Source: Streptomyces sp. NRRL F-6492 (GTDB taxonomy: Bacteria > Actinomycetota > Actinomycetes > Streptomycetales > Streptomycetaceae). From it: a stretch of DNA of 64,000 nucleotides. The first letter of the stretch is position 1. Every line of letters starts with the position of its first letter. The DNA is taken from the NCBI RefSeq assembly GCF_001280125.1, contig NZ_LGEG01000251.1, positions 7,839 through 71,838 on the forward strand, read 5' to 3'. Position numbers and translations under genes: made by a program. Below the pieces are notes generated by a model. That model saw nothing but the letters and a program-made list of their open reading frames with translations. It was not told the origin of the DNA and ran no database searches. This document shows positions 33,219-42,715 of the stretch, piece after piece.

Positions 33219-34742
33219 ATGGCACCAGAACCACCCCTGCTCACCATGTCCGGCATCACCAAGTCGTTTCCCGGAGTCCGCGCCCTCGACGGCGTCGACC
33301 TGGAGGTCCGGGCCGGAGAGGTCCACTGCGTCCTCGGCCAGAACGGCGCCGGCAAGTCCACCCTGATCAAGGTCCTCGCCGGCGCCCACCAGCCGGACGG
33401 GGGCACGATCACCTGGTGCGGACGCGACGTGACGCCGGGCTCCCCGATCGCGGCCATGCGCCTCGGCATCGCCACCATCTACCAGGAGCTCGACCTGGTC
33501 GAAGGGCTGTCCGTCGCCGAGAACGTCTTCCTCGGCCACGAGCCCACCTCGGCGGGCTTCGTCGTCCGCGCCCGGACCGCCCGCACCGCCGCCGCACGCC
33601 TGCTGACACGCCTCGGCCACGGCGAGATCGACCCCGCGCGCCGGGCCGGCGAACTCTCCGCCGCCCAGCGGCAGATCGTCTCCATGGCCCGCGCCCTCTC
33701 GCACGACGTGCGCCTCATCGTCATGGACGAGCCGTCCGCCGCCCTCGACCCGGAGGAGGTCGACAACCTGTTCCGGACCGTCGGCGACCTGACCGCCGAC
33801 GGGGTCGCCGTCGTCTACATCTCCCACCGGCTGGAGGAGATCCGCCGGATCGGCGACCGGGTCACCGTCATCAAGGACGGCCGGACCGTCGCGGGCGGAC
33901 TGCCCGCGAAGACCACCTCGACCGACGAGGTCGTCACGCTGATGACCGGCCGCAGCGTCGAGTACGTCTTCCCGGAGCGCCCCCGGCGGACGGCACCCGC
34001 CACGGCCGCACCCGTCCTGCGCGTCGAAGGGCTCGCCCGCGAGGGGGAGTTCGCCCCCCTCGACCTGGAGCTGCGCCCCGGCGAGATCGTCGGGCTCGCC
34101 GGGCTCGTCGGATCGGGGCGATCCGAGATCCTGGAGACGGTCTACGGCGCGCGCAGGCCGACCGGCGGGCGCGTCCTCGTCGACGGGGTCCCCCTGCGGC
34201 CGGGCAGCGTCCGCGCGGCCGTCCGCGCCGGCGTCGGCCTCGCTCCCGAGGAACGCAAGGCGCAGGCCCTGCTGCCGATGGAGTCCGTCACCCGCAACGT
34301 CTCCGTCTCCTCCCTCGGCCGCTTCTCGCGCGGCGGCTGGCTCGACCGGCGGCGGGAGCGGGAGGACGCCCGGCGGGCGACCCGCGAACTGTCCCTGCGG
34401 CCCGACGACCCCGACGCCCGGATCCGGACCCTGTCCGGCGGCAACCAGCAGAAGGCGGTGCTCGCCCGCTGGCTCCTGCGCGGCTGCCGGGTCCTGCTCC
34501 TCGACGAACCGACCCGCGGGGTCGACGTCGGCGCCCGCGCCGAGCTGTACGCAGTCGTCCGGCGCCTCGCCGACGAGGGCCTCGCCGTCCTCCTCGTGTC
34601 CAGCGAGGTGCCCGAGGTCCTGGGCCTCGCCGACCGGGTGCTCGTCCTGCGCGAGGGGACCGTCGTCCACACCGCCGACGCCCGGGAACTCGACGAGCAC
34701 CGCGTGCTCGACCTCGTGATGGAAGGAAGCCCGACGGCATGA
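33219..34742 (+). CDS. Sugar ABC transporter ATPase (RbsA/MglA type)
   Basis: A 507-residue protein with two ATPase cassettes in one chain, the arrangement of ribose, galactose and inositol importers. The first half has Walker A (LGQNGAGKSTLIKVLAGAHQ), Q-loop (ATIYQELDLVEGLSVAENVF), an atypical signature LSAAQRQIVSMARAL and Walker B LIVMDEPSAALDPEEV. The second half has a degenerate Walker A (GLVGSGRSEILE) and signature LSGGNQQKAVLARWLL with LLLDEPTRGVDVGARAELY. This is the usual asymmetric pair. The start is ATG 33219, and its stop overlaps the permease start (ATGA). Confidence 0.93.
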   Translation: MAPEPPLLTMSGITKSFPGVRALDGVDLEVRAGEVHCVLGQNGAGKSTLIKVLAGAHQPDGGTITWCGRDVTPGSPIAAMRLGIATIYQELDLVEGLSVAENVFLGHEPTSAGFVVRARTARTAAARLLTRLGHGEIDPARRAGELSAAQRQIVSMARALSHDVRLIVMDEPSAALDPEEVDNLFRTVGDLTADGVAVVYISHRLEEIRRIGDRVTVIKDGRTVAGGLPAKTTSTDEVVTLMTGRSVEYVFPERPRRTAPATAAPVLRVEGLAREGEFAPLDLELRPGEIVGLAGLVGSGRSEILETVYGARRPTGGRVLVDGVPLRPGSVRAAVRAGVGLAPEERKAQALLPMESVTRNVSVSSLGRFSRGGWLDRRREREDARRATRELSLRPDDPDARIRTLSGGNQQKAVLARWLLRGCRVLLLDEPTRGVDVGARAELYAVVRRLADEGLAVLLVSSEVPEVLGLADRVLVLREGTVVHTADARELDEHRVLDLVMEGSPTA

Positions 34743-35770
34743 CACAGTCGACCACTCCGGCGGGGCACGACGCGCCGGTCACCCCCCTGCCCGCCCCGCC
34801 GGGCGGGAGGACCGCGGCGCGCCGGCCCCTGGGCCTCCGGCCTGACGTGCGCAACCTGTCCCTGCTCGGCGTCCTCGCCGCCCTGCTGGTCGTCGGCGGC
34901 CTCACCAGGCCCGACGAGTTCCTGGCCGCGAGCAACCTTCAACTCGTCCTGACACAGGCCTCGGTGATCGGCGTCGTCACCGTCGGCATGACCTTCGTCA
35001 TCACCAGCGGCGGCATCGACCTGTCGGTCGGGGCCATCGTGGCGCTGGCGTCCGTCTGGGCCACCACGGTGGCGACCCAGGAGTACGGTTTCGCCGGCAT
35101 CCTCTTCACCGCGGTGGTCGTCGGCCTGGGCTGCGGCCTCGTGAACGGCCTCCTCGTCGCGTACGGCCGGATGGTCCCCTTCATCGCGACCCTCGCGATG
35201 TTCGCCTCCGCGCGCGGCCTCGCCCTCCAGATCACCGACGGCAGGACCCAGATCGTCACCGTCGAATCGGTCCTCGACCTGGGCCTCCCCGACTCCTACG
35301 TCCTCGGGATCCCGCCGCTCGTCCTCGTCTTCGCCGCCGTCACCGTCGTGGGCTGGCTCCTCTTCAACCGCACCACCTTCGGCCGCCGGACGGTGGCCGT
35401 GGGCGGCAACGCGGAGGCCGCCCGGCTCGCCGGCATCGACGTGCGCCGCCAGCGCCTCTACCTCTACCTGCTCTCCGGGCTGTGCTGCGGCATCGCCGCC
35501 TTCCTGCTGATCGTCCTCGCCGGCTCCGGCCAGAACACCAACGGCAACCTGTACGAGCTCGACGCCATCGCCGCCGCCATCATCGGCGGCACCCTCCTCA
35601 GCGGCGGCCGGGGCACCATCGTCGGCTCCGTCCTCGGCGTCCTCGTCTTCACCACGATCACCAACATCTTCGCCCTGAACAACCTGGAGAGCGCCGTCCA
35701 GCAGATCGCCAAGGGCGCGATCATCGTCGCCGCCGTCCTCGTCCAGCACCGCGCCGCCCGCGACACCTGA
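34739..35770 (+). CDS. Sugar ABC transporter permease (RbsC type)
   Basis: A 343-residue inner-membrane protein of the branched RbsC/AraH/MglC permease family with 8-10 hydrophobic helices. Signatures: MTFVITSGGIDLSVGAIVAL, GLVNGLLVAYGRMVPFIATL, AVGGNAEAARLAGIDVRRQR (the cytosolic EAA-like loop contacting the ATPase), and LDAIAAAIIGGTLLSGGRGT. A 45-residue proline-rich cytosolic N-terminus precedes the first helix. It is coupled to the ATPase, and the binding-protein gene follows by 50 bp. Confidence 0.93.
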   Translation: MTQSTTPAGHDAPVTPLPAPPGGRTAARRPLGLRPDVRNLSLLGVLAALLVVGGLTRPDEFLAASNLQLVLTQASVIGVVTVGMTFVITSGGIDLSVGAIVALASVWATTVATQEYGFAGILFTAVVVGLGCGLVNGLLVAYGRMVPFIATLAMFASARGLALQITDGRTQIVTVESVLDLGLPDSYVLGIPPLVLVFAAVTVVGWLLFNRTTFGRRTVAVGGNAEAARLAGIDVRRQRLYLYLLSGLCCGIAAFLLIVLAGSGQNTNGNLYELDAIAAAIIGGTLLSGGRGTIVGSVLGVLVFTTITNIFALNNLESAVQQIAKGAIIVAAVLVQHRAARDT

Positions 35771-35820
35771 CGTTCCGTCACCTCCCCGCCCCCGACACCC
35801 GCTCGAAGGGATCCACCGCC

Positions 35821-36867
35821 ATGCCGGAAACCAGCCGCAGACACCTCCTCCTCGGCGGCGCCGCCGTCTCCGCAGGAGCCCTGCTCACCGCCTGCACCAG
35901 CAACGAGCCCAAGGCCGCCAAGGACGCGGCGCCCGCCGGGAGCGCCGCGCCCGCCGCCGACGACAGGCCCGGCACTCCCGTCACCATCGGCTTCGCCGGC
36001 CCGCAGGCCGACCACGGCTGGCTCAACGCCATCAACGAGAACGCCAAGCGGCGGGCCGCGAAGTACTCCGACGTCACCCTGGAGATCACCGAGGGCTCCA
36101 ACGACACCGCCGCCCAGATCGGCCAGGTCCAGACCCTCATCAACAAGAAGGTCGACGTCCTGGTCGTCCTGCCCGCCGACGGCAAGGCCCTCACCCAGGT
36201 CGGTCTCCAGGCCATGAAGGCGGGCATCCCCGTCGTCAACCTCGACCGGATCTTCGCCTCCCCGCAGGCCTACCGCTGCTGGATCGGCGGCGACAACTAC
36301 GGCATGGGCCTCAACGCCGGCCGCTTCATCGGCGAGAGGCTCAAGGACAAGCCGAACGCCACCGTCGTCGAACTCGCCGGCATGGACAGCCTGGAGCTCA
36401 CCAAGCAGCGCACCCAGGGCTTCGACGACGCCCTGAAGAACTATCCCAACATCCGCAAGGTCGCCCGCCAGGCCGCCGACTTCACCGTCGAGTCCGGCCA
36501 GGCCAAGATGGCGCAACTCCTCCAGGCCCAGCAGAAGTTCGACGCCCTGTGGAACCACGACGACGACCAGGGCGTGGGCGCGCTGCGCGCCATCGCCCAG
36601 GCCGGCCGCAAGGACTTCCTCATGGTCGGCGGCGCCGGGGCCAAGTCCGCCATGGACGCCATCAAGGCCGACTCCGGCGTCCTCAAGGCCACCGTCCTCT
36701 ACCCGCCGACCATGGCCGCCTCCGCGATCGACCTCGCCCGCGCCCTCGGCCAGAAGAAGGGGATCGGCGGCATGTCCGAGCTGGAGATCCCCGCCTCGAT
36801 CACCCTCTACTCCGCCGTCGTCACCAAGGAAAACGTCGACGCCTACCTGCCCACCGGCTTCAACTGA
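35821..36867 (+). CDS. Sugar-binding lipoprotein of the ABC importer
   Basis: A 348-residue type-I periplasmic-binding protein (RbsB/Peripla_BP_4 fold) with a Tat-style lipoprotein signal: SRRHLLLGGAAVSAGALLTA then Cys in LTACTSN. The mature part shows TIGFAGPQADHGWLNAINEN, IGQVQTLINKKVDVLVVLPA, GIPVVNLDRIFASP, IGGDNYGMGLNAGRFIGERL and LWNHDDDQGVGALRAIAQAG. It delivers the ligand to the permease. The ligand is likely a hexose, pentose or cyclitol, but sequence alone does not decide. A three-way hairpin follows, which may hold down expression of the enzymes behind it. Confidence 0.92.
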   Translation: MPETSRRHLLLGGAAVSAGALLTACTSNEPKAAKDAAPAGSAAPAADDRPGTPVTIGFAGPQADHGWLNAINENAKRRAAKYSDVTLEITEGSNDTAAQIGQVQTLINKKVDVLVVLPADGKALTQVGLQAMKAGIPVVNLDRIFASPQAYRCWIGGDNYGMGLNAGRFIGERLKDKPNATVVELAGMDSLELTKQRTQGFDDALKNYPNIRKVARQAADFTVESGQAKMAQLLQAQQKFDALWNHDDDQGVGALRAIAQAGRKDFLMVGGAGAKSAMDAIKADSGVLKATVLYPPTMAASAIDLARALGQKKGIGGMSELEIPASITLYSAVVTKENVDAYLPTGFN

Positions 36868-36882
36868 CCGGCACGGGCGCCG

Positions 36883-36935
36883 CCGCCCGGACGGACCCCC
36901 GGCGGTCCGCCGGCCCTTCGCCCCCGTCCGGGCGG
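36883..36935 (+). terminator. Three-armed hairpin after the binding-protein gene
   Basis: The outer arms CCGCCCGGACGG (36883-36894) and CCGTCCGGGCGG (36924-36935) are perfect, and the loop contains a second hairpin (CCGGCGG T CCGCCGG, 36899-36913). It lies 16 bp past the stop codon. It may act as an attenuator or message-stabilising structure that gives more binding protein than downstream enzymes. Confidence 0.55.
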
Positions 36936-37007
36936 GGCCCCGCTTCCGGCGCGCCACGGAACCGACGTCTCCACCGGCCGTGGCCGGTGCCTGCGAGAGG
37001 ACACCAA

Positions 37008-38204
37008 TTGGAACAGAGCGACAGCGAGAGGGTCCCGCCGACGCTCGGCATCGGCCTGATCGGTTACGCGTTCATGGGCGCCGCCCACTCCCAGGGCTGG
37101 CGCACGGTCGGCCGCGCCTTCGACCTGCCGCTGCGGCCGGTGCTCGCGGCGGTGGCCGGCCGTGACGCCGGCGCCGTCCGGGCCGCCGCCCGCCGGCACG
37201 GCTGGGCCGCCGCCGAGACCGACTGGCGCGCCCTGATCGCCCGCGACGACGTCCACCTCGTCGACGTCTGCACCCCGGGCGACAGCCACGCGGAGATCGC
37301 CGTCGCCGCCCTGGAGGCGGGCAAGCACGTGCTGTGCGAGAAGCCGCTCGCCAACTCGGTGGCCGAGGCCGAGGCGATGGCGGCGGCCGCCGCACGGGCC
37401 GGGGAACGCGGCCAGGTGGCCATGGTCGGCTTCAACTACCGCCGGGTGCCGGCCCTCGCGCACGCCCGCCGGCTCGTCGCGGAGGGCCGGCTCGGCGCGC
37501 TGCGGCACGTCCGCCTCACCTACCTCCAGGACTGGCTCGTCGACCCCGGCTTCCCGCTGACCTGGCGCCTGGAGCGCGAGCACGCCGGGTCCGGGGCCCT
37601 CGGCGACCTGGGGGCGCACATCGTGGACCTCGCCCAGTACCTGGCGGGAGAACCGCTGGTCGGGGTGTCGGCGCAGCTGGAGACCTTCGTCCGGGAGCGG
37701 CCACTCCTGGCCGGGGTGTCGGCCGGGCTGCGCGCGTCCGGCGGCCCGGGGCACGGCCCCGTCACGGTCGACGACGCGGCCGTCTTCACCGGGCGGCTCG
37801 CCTCCGGGGCGCTCGCGACGTTCGAGGCGAGCAGGATGGCGCCCGGCCGCAAGAACGCGCTGCGCCTGGAGATCAACGGCGAGCGGGGCTCCCTCGGCTT
37901 CGACCTGGAGCGGCTCAACGAACTGTCCTTCCACGACCACACCGAGCCCGCCGTCACGGCCGGCTTCCGCCGCATCCTCGTCACCGAGCCGGGCCACCCC
38001 TATCTGGAGGGCTGGTGGCCGCCCGGCCACACGCTCGGCTACGAGCACACCTTCGCCCACCAGGCCCGCGACCTGGTGACGGCGATCGCCGCGGGGACGG
38101 CCCCCGCGCCGTCGTTCGCGGACGGCCTCCAGGTCCAGCGGGTGCTGGCCGCCGTGGAGGAGAGCGCGGCGAAGAACGCCGTCTACACCCCCGTATCCCC
38201 CTAG
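37008..38204 (+). CDS. Gfo/Idh/MocA family oxidoreductase
   Basis: A 398-residue NAD(P)-dependent sugar or cyclitol dehydrogenase. The Rossmann fold begins [20 protein letters not shown]; the family EKP motif is in [20 protein letters not shown], followed by [20 protein letters not shown] and the second domain with [20 protein letters not shown] (conserved Asp and His, D-x-x-x-H). Relatives include inositol 2-dehydrogenase and glucose-fructose oxidoreductase. The best start is TTG at 37008 with GAGAGG 7 bases upstream; no good ATG is available. The isomerase gene follows by 13 bp, so the two enzymes act together on the imported sugar. Confidence 0.9.
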   Translation: MEQSDSERVPPTLGIGLIGYAFMGAAHSQGWRTVGRAFDLPLRPVLAAVAGRDAGAVRAAARRHGWAAAETDWRALIARDDVHLVDVCTPGDSHAEIAVAALEAGKHVLCEKPLANSVAEAEAMAAAAARAGERGQVAMVGFNYRRVPALAHARRLVAEGRLGALRHVRLTYLQDWLVDPGFPLTWRLEREHAGSGALGDLGAHIVDLAQYLAGEPLVGVSAQLETFVRERPLLAGVSAGLRASGGPGHGPVTVDDAAVFTGRLASGALATFEASRMAPGRKNALRLEINGERGSLGFDLERLNELSFHDHTEPAVTAGFRRILVTEPGHPYLEGWWPPGHTLGYEHTFAHQARDLVTAIAAGTAPAPSFADGLQVQRVLAAVEESAAKNAVYTPVSP

Positions 38205-38217
38205 GAGGGCCGGACCC

Positions 38218-39219
38218 GTGCCACGACCTTTCACGCTCTTCACCGGCCAGTGGGCCGACCTGCCCCTGGAGGAGGTCTGCCGGCTCGCCCGCGAATTCGG
38301 TTACGACGGCCTCGAACTGGCCTGCTGGGGCGACCACTTCGAGGTGGACCGGGCCCTCGCCGACCCGGCGTACGTCAAGGGCAGGCGGGAACTGCTCGAC
38401 GCGTACGGCCTGAAGTGCTGGGCGGTCTCCAACCACCTGGTGGGGCAGGCCGTCTGCGACGACCCGATCGACGAGCGCCACCGGGCGATCGTGCCCGACC
38501 GGATCTGGGGCGACGGCGACGCCGAGGGGGTGCGGCGGCGGGCGGCCCGCGAGCTCGCGGACACCGCGCGGGCCGCGGCGGCGCTCGGCGTCGACACCGT
38601 CGTCGGTTTCACCGGCTCCTCCATCTGGCACCTGGTGGCGATGTTCCCGCCGGTCCCCGAGCGCATGGTGGAGCGCGGCTTCGAGGACTTCGCGGAGCGC
38701 TGGAACCCGATCCTCGACGTCTTCGACGCCGAGGGCGTGCGCTTCGCCCACGAGGTGCACCCCAGCGAGATCGCCTACGACTACTGGACCACCCAGCGCG
38801 CCCTGGAGGCGGTCGGCCGGCGCCCCGCCTTCGGCCTGAACTTCGACCCGAGTCACTTCGTGTGGCAGGACCTCGACCCGGTCGGCTTCCTCTGGGACTT
38901 CCGCGACCGGATCTACCACGTGGACTGCAAGGAGGCCCGCAAGCGGCTCGACGGCCGCAACGGGCGCCTCGGCTCCCACCTGCCGTGGGGCGATCCCCGG
39001 CGCGGCTGGGACTTCGTCTCCGCCGGTCACGGCGACGTGCCCTGGGAGGACGTCTTCCGCATGCTCCGCTCGATCGGCTACGCCGGACCCGTCTCCGTGG
39101 AGTGGGAGGACGCGGGCATGGACCGGCTCACGGGCGCCCCCGAGGCCCTCTCCTTCCTCAAGCGGTACGACTTCGACCCCCCGGCCGCCTCCTTCGACGC
39201 CGCCTTCTCCGGCCCGTGA
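38218..39219 (+). CDS. Sugar phosphate isomerase/epimerase-like TIM barrel
   Basis: A 333-residue xylose-isomerase-like TIM barrel (AP endonuclease 2 superfamily). The likely metal ligands are visible: [16 protein letters not shown] (Glu), [20 protein letters not shown] (Asp and His), [15 protein letters not shown] (His) and [18 protein letters not shown] (Glu). Such enzymes isomerise or dehydrate sugars and keto-sugars made by Gfo/Idh partners. A GTG start follows TAGGAGGGCC. It is translated with the dehydrogenase and separated from the ebo-type genes by a hairpin. Confidence 0.88.
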   Translation: MPRPFTLFTGQWADLPLEEVCRLAREFGYDGLELACWGDHFEVDRALADPAYVKGRRELLDAYGLKCWAVSNHLVGQAVCDDPIDERHRAIVPDRIWGDGDAEGVRRRAARELADTARAAAALGVDTVVGFTGSSIWHLVAMFPPVPERMVERGFEDFAERWNPILDVFDAEGVRFAHEVHPSEIAYDYWTTQRALEAVGRRPAFGLNFDPSHFVWQDLDPVGFLWDFRDRIYHVDCKEARKRLDGRNGRLGSHLPWGDPRRGWDFVSAGHGDVPWEDVFRMLRSIGYAGPVSVEWEDAGMDRLTGAPEALSFLKRYDFDPPAASFDAAFSGP

Positions 39220-39280
39220 ACCGCGGGCGCCGTCCGGAGCCCGGGGGCACGGCCGCACGGAGGGGCCGTCCATGAGCCGG

Positions 39281-39316
39281 CGGCGGGCGGGGAGGCGTCG
39301 TACCCCCCGCCCGCCG
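39281..39316 (+). terminator. Hairpin between the uptake genes and the ebo-type operon
   Basis: Perfect 12-bp arms CGGCGGGCGGGG (39281-39292) and CCCCGCCCGCCG (39305-39316) with a 12-base loop lie in the 207-bp gap before the inositol-phosphate-synthase-like gene. It may terminate the upstream unit, so the ebo-type operon may have its own promoter at 39320-39420. Confidence 0.55.
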
Positions 39317-39426
39317 TCTTCACCGGCCGGGGCCGTACCGACGGCGGCACCCGTACAGAGACCTGGACCGGGACCCGTACCGGGCCCCGGACCGACACCT
39401 ACACCGACACGGCAGGGAGGCGGCCA

Positions 39427-40575
39427 GTGCAGCACGGGAACACGACGGGGAGAACGGTCCGCGACCGGCGGGCACGCACCGGGGTCTGGTTCGTGGGGGC
39501 GCGCGGATCGGTGGCGACCACCGCCGTCGCCGGATGCGCGGCCGTCACCGCGGGACTGTACCCACCGACCGGCATGGTCACCGAGACGCCGCCGTTCGCG
39601 GAGGCGGGGCTGCCTCCGCTGGCCTCGCTCGTCTTCGGCGGTCACGACACCGCCGACTGCCCCCTGCCGAAACGCGCCGAGGACCTCACCGGGGCGGGCG
39701 TGCTGCCCGCCGGTCTCGCCCGGGCCGTCCACGCCGAACTGGCCGCGGCCGACCGGGAGATACGACCGGGCGGGCCGCTCCCCGGGGACACCCGCACCGA
39801 CGAGGAACTGATCACCGGCTTCGCCGGCGACCTGGCCGCCTTCCGCGCGCGTCACGCGCTGGCGCGGGTCGTCGTCGTCAACGTCTCCTCCACCGAGCCG
39901 CTGCCGGGGCCGGACGCCACGCGTCTGCCGCCCAGCTCCCTCTACGCCGCCGCCGCGCTGCGCGCCGGCTGCCCCCACGTCAACTTCACGCCCTCGACCG
40001 GGCTGCGGACCCCCGCGCTCACGGCCGCCGCCGAGGCGAGCGGCCTCCCCCACGCGGGCCGCGACGGCAAGACGGGCCAGACGCTCCTGCGGTCCGTCCT
40101 CGCCCCGATGTTCGTCCAGCGGGCCCTGGCCGTCCGGGCGTGGTCCGGCACCAACCTGCTGGGCGGCGGGGACGGGGCGGCGCTGGCCGATCCGGCGGCG
40201 GCCGCGGCCAAGAACGCCGGGAAGGAACGCGTCCTCGCCGAGACGCTCGGCGCCGGAGTCGAGGGCGGCGTCCACATCGACGACGTCCCCGCCCTCGGCG
40301 AGTGGAAGACCGCCTGGGACCACATCGCCTTCGACGGCTTCCTCGGCTCCCGGACGATCCTCCAGACGATCTGGCAGGGGTGCGACTCGGCCCTCGCCGC
40401 CCCGCTGGTCCTGGACCTGGCGCGGCTCGTCGCCCGTGCCCACGAGGCGGGCCTCACCGGGCCCCGGCCCGAACTCGGCTTCTACTTCAAGGACCCGGAC
40501 GGCGGTCCGGCCGGTCTGTCCGAGCAGTTCGGCGCGCTCCTCTCCTTCGCCGACCGTCTCCGGGAGGCCGGATGA
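39427..40575 (+). CDS. Divergent myo-inositol-1-phosphate synthase homologue
   Basis: A 382-residue NAD-dependent cyclase of the inositol-3-phosphate synthase family, which closes glucose 6-phosphate to inositol phosphate in classical members. Readable family traits are the dinucleotide motif GVWFVGARGSVATTAVAGCA, VNFTPSTG, DGKTGQTLLRSVLAPMFVQR, SGTNLLGGGDGAALADP (the N-x-L-G-x-x-D-G site) and DHIAFDGFLGSRTILQTIWQ. It differs from the housekeeping actinobacterial Ino1, whose N-terminus reads G-V-G-N-C-A. GTG at 39427 follows CAGGGAGG. It begins a seven-gene coupled operon and overlaps the prenyltransferase gene (ATGA). It likely makes a cyclitol or carbocycle for the pathway. Confidence 0.85.
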   Translation: MQHGNTTGRTVRDRRARTGVWFVGARGSVATTAVAGCAAVTAGLYPPTGMVTETPPFAEAGLPPLASLVFGGHDTADCPLPKRAEDLTGAGVLPAGLARAVHAELAAADREIRPGGPLPGDTRTDEELITGFAGDLAAFRARHALARVVVVNVSSTEPLPGPDATRLPPSSLYAAAALRAGCPHVNFTPSTGLRTPALTAAAEASGLPHAGRDGKTGQTLLRSVLAPMFVQRALAVRAWSGTNLLGGGDGAALADPAAAAAKNAGKERVLAETLGAGVEGGVHIDDVPALGEWKTAWDHIAFDGFLGSRTILQTIWQGCDSALAAPLVLDLARLVARAHEAGLTGPRPELGFYFKDPDGGPAGLSEQFGALLSFADRLREAG

Positions 40576-41831
40576 TCCGCTCCCTGTTCCTCCGGCTCGC
40601 CCCCTCCCGTACGGACGCCCCGCCGACGACGGGGGCCGGCGGGGCCGGGGCGGAGAGGCCGCCCGCGCGCGGGGGCGCGTCCGCCCGGGAGAGGCTGGGG
40701 GCGTGGGGCGAGCTCCTGCGCGTCTCGGCCCTGCTCAGCGTCCCCGGCGACGCCCTCGCCGGGGCCGCGGCGGCGGGCGCGCGGCCCGGCAGGGGCACCG
40801 CCTGGGCCGTCGGCGCCTCGCTGTGCCTGTACGAGGCGGGCATGGCGCTCAACGACTGGGCGGACCGGCACGAGGACGCCGCCGAACGTCCCCACCGTCC
40901 CGTCCCCTCCGGCCGCGTGAGCCCCGGGGCGGCCCTGGGCGCGGCCGGTGTGCTCACCGCCGCCGGACTCGCCCTCGCGGCCCGCGCCGGACGGCCCCCT
41001 CTGGCGGTCGCCACGGCCCTGGCCGCGACGGTCTGGGCGTACGACCTGCGCCTCAAGCACACGGCCGCCGGTCCGGCCGCCATGGCCGCGGCGCGCGGTC
41101 TGGACCTCCTCCTCGGCGCCACGGCGACGGTGGCCGGCGTTCGGAGGGGGGTGACGGGCGCGGCCCGTCCGGGGCCGCTCGCCACCGGCGGGGCGGGGGG
41201 TGCCTCCCACCGTACGACCGCCCGACCGCCCGCCGCCTCACCGCTCACCGCCCGACCGCCCGCCACCCTCCCGCTCATCACCTCACGGCTCACCGCCCTC
41301 CCCCTCACCGCCCTCCCCTCGGCGGCGGTGCTCGCGGCGCACACCTACGCCGTCACCGCGGTCTCCCGGCACGAGGTCCAGGGCGGCTCCACGACGGCGC
41401 CCCTGGGCGCGCTCGCCGCCGTCGCGGTCCTCGGCGCCCTCACCGCCTCGCCCCGCCCGGGCCCGCACTCCTCCGACCCGCACGGCGCGGCTCCGCACTC
41501 CTCCGACCCGCACCGCCCGGCCCCGTACCGTCCCGGCGAGCGGAGGAGACCGCCGTTCGCACCGCACCGGGCCCCCTGCCGTTCCACGGCGGAGCTCGTC
41601 GCCCCGCTCCTGGCCGCCGTCTACCTCCGCACCGCCGCCCGCCCCCTCCTCGACGCGGCCCTGAACCCGTCCCCGCTGCTCACCGGGCGCGCCGTCGGCG
41701 GCGGCATCCGGGCGATGATCCCCCTGCAGGCCGCCCTCATGTCCCGCTCCGGGGCGACCGCCGGCGGACTCGCCCTGCTGGCCCTCGCCCCCTCGGCCCG
41801 CCGTCTCGCACGAAAGGTCAGCCCCACGTGA
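40572..41831 (+). CDS. UbiA-type prenyltransferase (SCO3242-like, EboC-like)
   Basis: A 419-residue membrane prenyltransferase. The first Asp-rich motif is intact: EAGMALNDWADRHEDAAERP, followed by HRPVPSGRVSPGAALGAAGV, as in UbiA proteins that attach a prenyl chain to an aromatic or polar acceptor. TM helices follow (AVATALAATVWAYDLRLKHT, AMAAARGLDLLLGATATVAG). It is about 100 residues longer than typical because two low-complexity loops interrupt it: a Thr/Pro/Leu tract (41205-41325) and a His/Ser/Asp/Pro tract (41460-41535) built of 30-bp direct repeats. Ends overlap with neighbours on both sides. Confidence 0.85.
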   Translation: MIRSLFLRLAPSRTDAPPTTGAGGAGAERPPARGGASARERLGAWGELLRVSALLSVPGDALAGAAAAGARPGRGTAWAVGASLCLYEAGMALNDWADRHEDAAERPHRPVPSGRVSPGAALGAAGVLTAAGLALAARAGRPPLAVATALAATVWAYDLRLKHTAAGPAAMAAARGLDLLLGATATVAGVRRGVTGAARPGPLATGGAGGASHRTTARPPAASPLTARPPATLPLITSRLTALPLTALPSAAVLAAHTYAVTAVSRHEVQGGSTTAPLGALAAVAVLGALTASPRPGPHSSDPHGAAPHSSDPHRPAPYRPGERRRPPFAPHRAPCRSTAELVAPLLAAVYLRTAARPLLDAALNPSPLLTGRAVGGGIRAMIPLQAALMSRSGATAGGLALLALAPSARRLARKVSPT

Positions 41832-42715
41832 ACGGACTTCCCACGGCCCCGGCCCCGGCTTCCCTCCGCTACGGCTACGGGACCAACGGGCTGACGGACC
41901 TCCGGCTCGACGACGCCCTCGCGCTCCTCGCCGACCTCGGCTACGACGGCGTCGGCCTCACCCTCGACCACATGCACCTCGACCCCCTCGCCCCCGACCT
42001 GGCCGCCCGCACCGCGCGCGTGGCGCGCCGGCTCGGCGCGCTCGGCCTCGGCGTCACCGTCGAGACCGGCGCCCGCTACGTCCTCGACCCCCGCCGCAAA
42101 CACGGTCCCTCCCTCCTCGACCCCGACCCGGACGACCGGGCCGTCCGGGTCCGGCTGCTCGTCACCGCGGTGCGCGCCGCGGCGGATCTCGGTGCCCACG
42201 CCGTGCACTGCTTCAGCGGCACCGCCCCGCCCGGCACCGACCCGGACACCGCCTGGAAACGCCTCGCGGAAGCGCTCGGGCCGGTCGTCGAGGCCGCCGG
42301 GGCCGCGGGCGTCCCGCTCGCGATCGAGCCCGAGCCGGGCCATCTCCTCGCCACGCTCGACGACTTCCACCGTCTGCGCGCCGCCCTGGGGGACCCCGCG
42401 CCCCTCGGCCTCACCCTGGACATCGGCCACTGCCAGTGCCTGGAACCGCTGTCGCCCGCCGCCTGCGTCCGCGCCGCCGCGCCCTGGCTGCGCCACGTCC
42501 AGATCGAGGACATGCGGCGCGGCGTCCACGAGCACCTGCCGTTCGGCGACGGCGAGATCGACTTCCCCCCGGTGCTCGACGCCCTCGCCTCCACCGGATA
42601 CCGGGGGCTCACCGTGGTCGAACTGCCGCGCCACTCCCACGCGGGCCCCGAACTCGCCCGCAGCTCCCTCGCCTTCCTCCGCTCCCGGACCCCGGAAGGA
42701 GACCCGGCCGCGTGA
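41828..42715 (+). CDS. Sugar phosphate isomerase/epimerase-like TIM barrel of the ebo-type operon
   Basis: A 295-residue xylose-isomerase-like barrel. It starts YGYGTNGLTDLRLDDALALL after a short leader and shows VTVETGARYVLDPRRKHGPS, HAVHCFSGTAPPGTDPDTAW, LAIEPEPGHLLATLDDFHRL (Glu ligand), LGLTLDIGHCQCLEPLSP (Asp and His ligands) and RHVQIEDMRRGVHEHLPFGD with GEIDFPPVL. GTG overlaps the prenyltransferase stop; its own stop overlaps the EboA gene. In this operon the gene occupies a slot between the EboC-like and EboA genes. The exact reaction is unknown. Confidence 0.87.
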   Translation: MNGLPTAPAPASLRYGYGTNGLTDLRLDDALALLADLGYDGVGLTLDHMHLDPLAPDLAARTARVARRLGALGLGVTVETGARYVLDPRRKHGPSLLDPDPDDRAVRVRLLVTAVRAAADLGAHAVHCFSGTAPPGTDPDTAWKRLAEALGPVVEAAGAAGVPLAIEPEPGHLLATLDDFHRLRAALGDPAPLGLTLDIGHCQCLEPLSPAACVRAAAPWLRHVQIEDMRRGVHEHLPFGDGEIDFPPVLDALASTGYRGLTVVELPRHSHAGPELARSSLAFLRSRTPEGDPAA

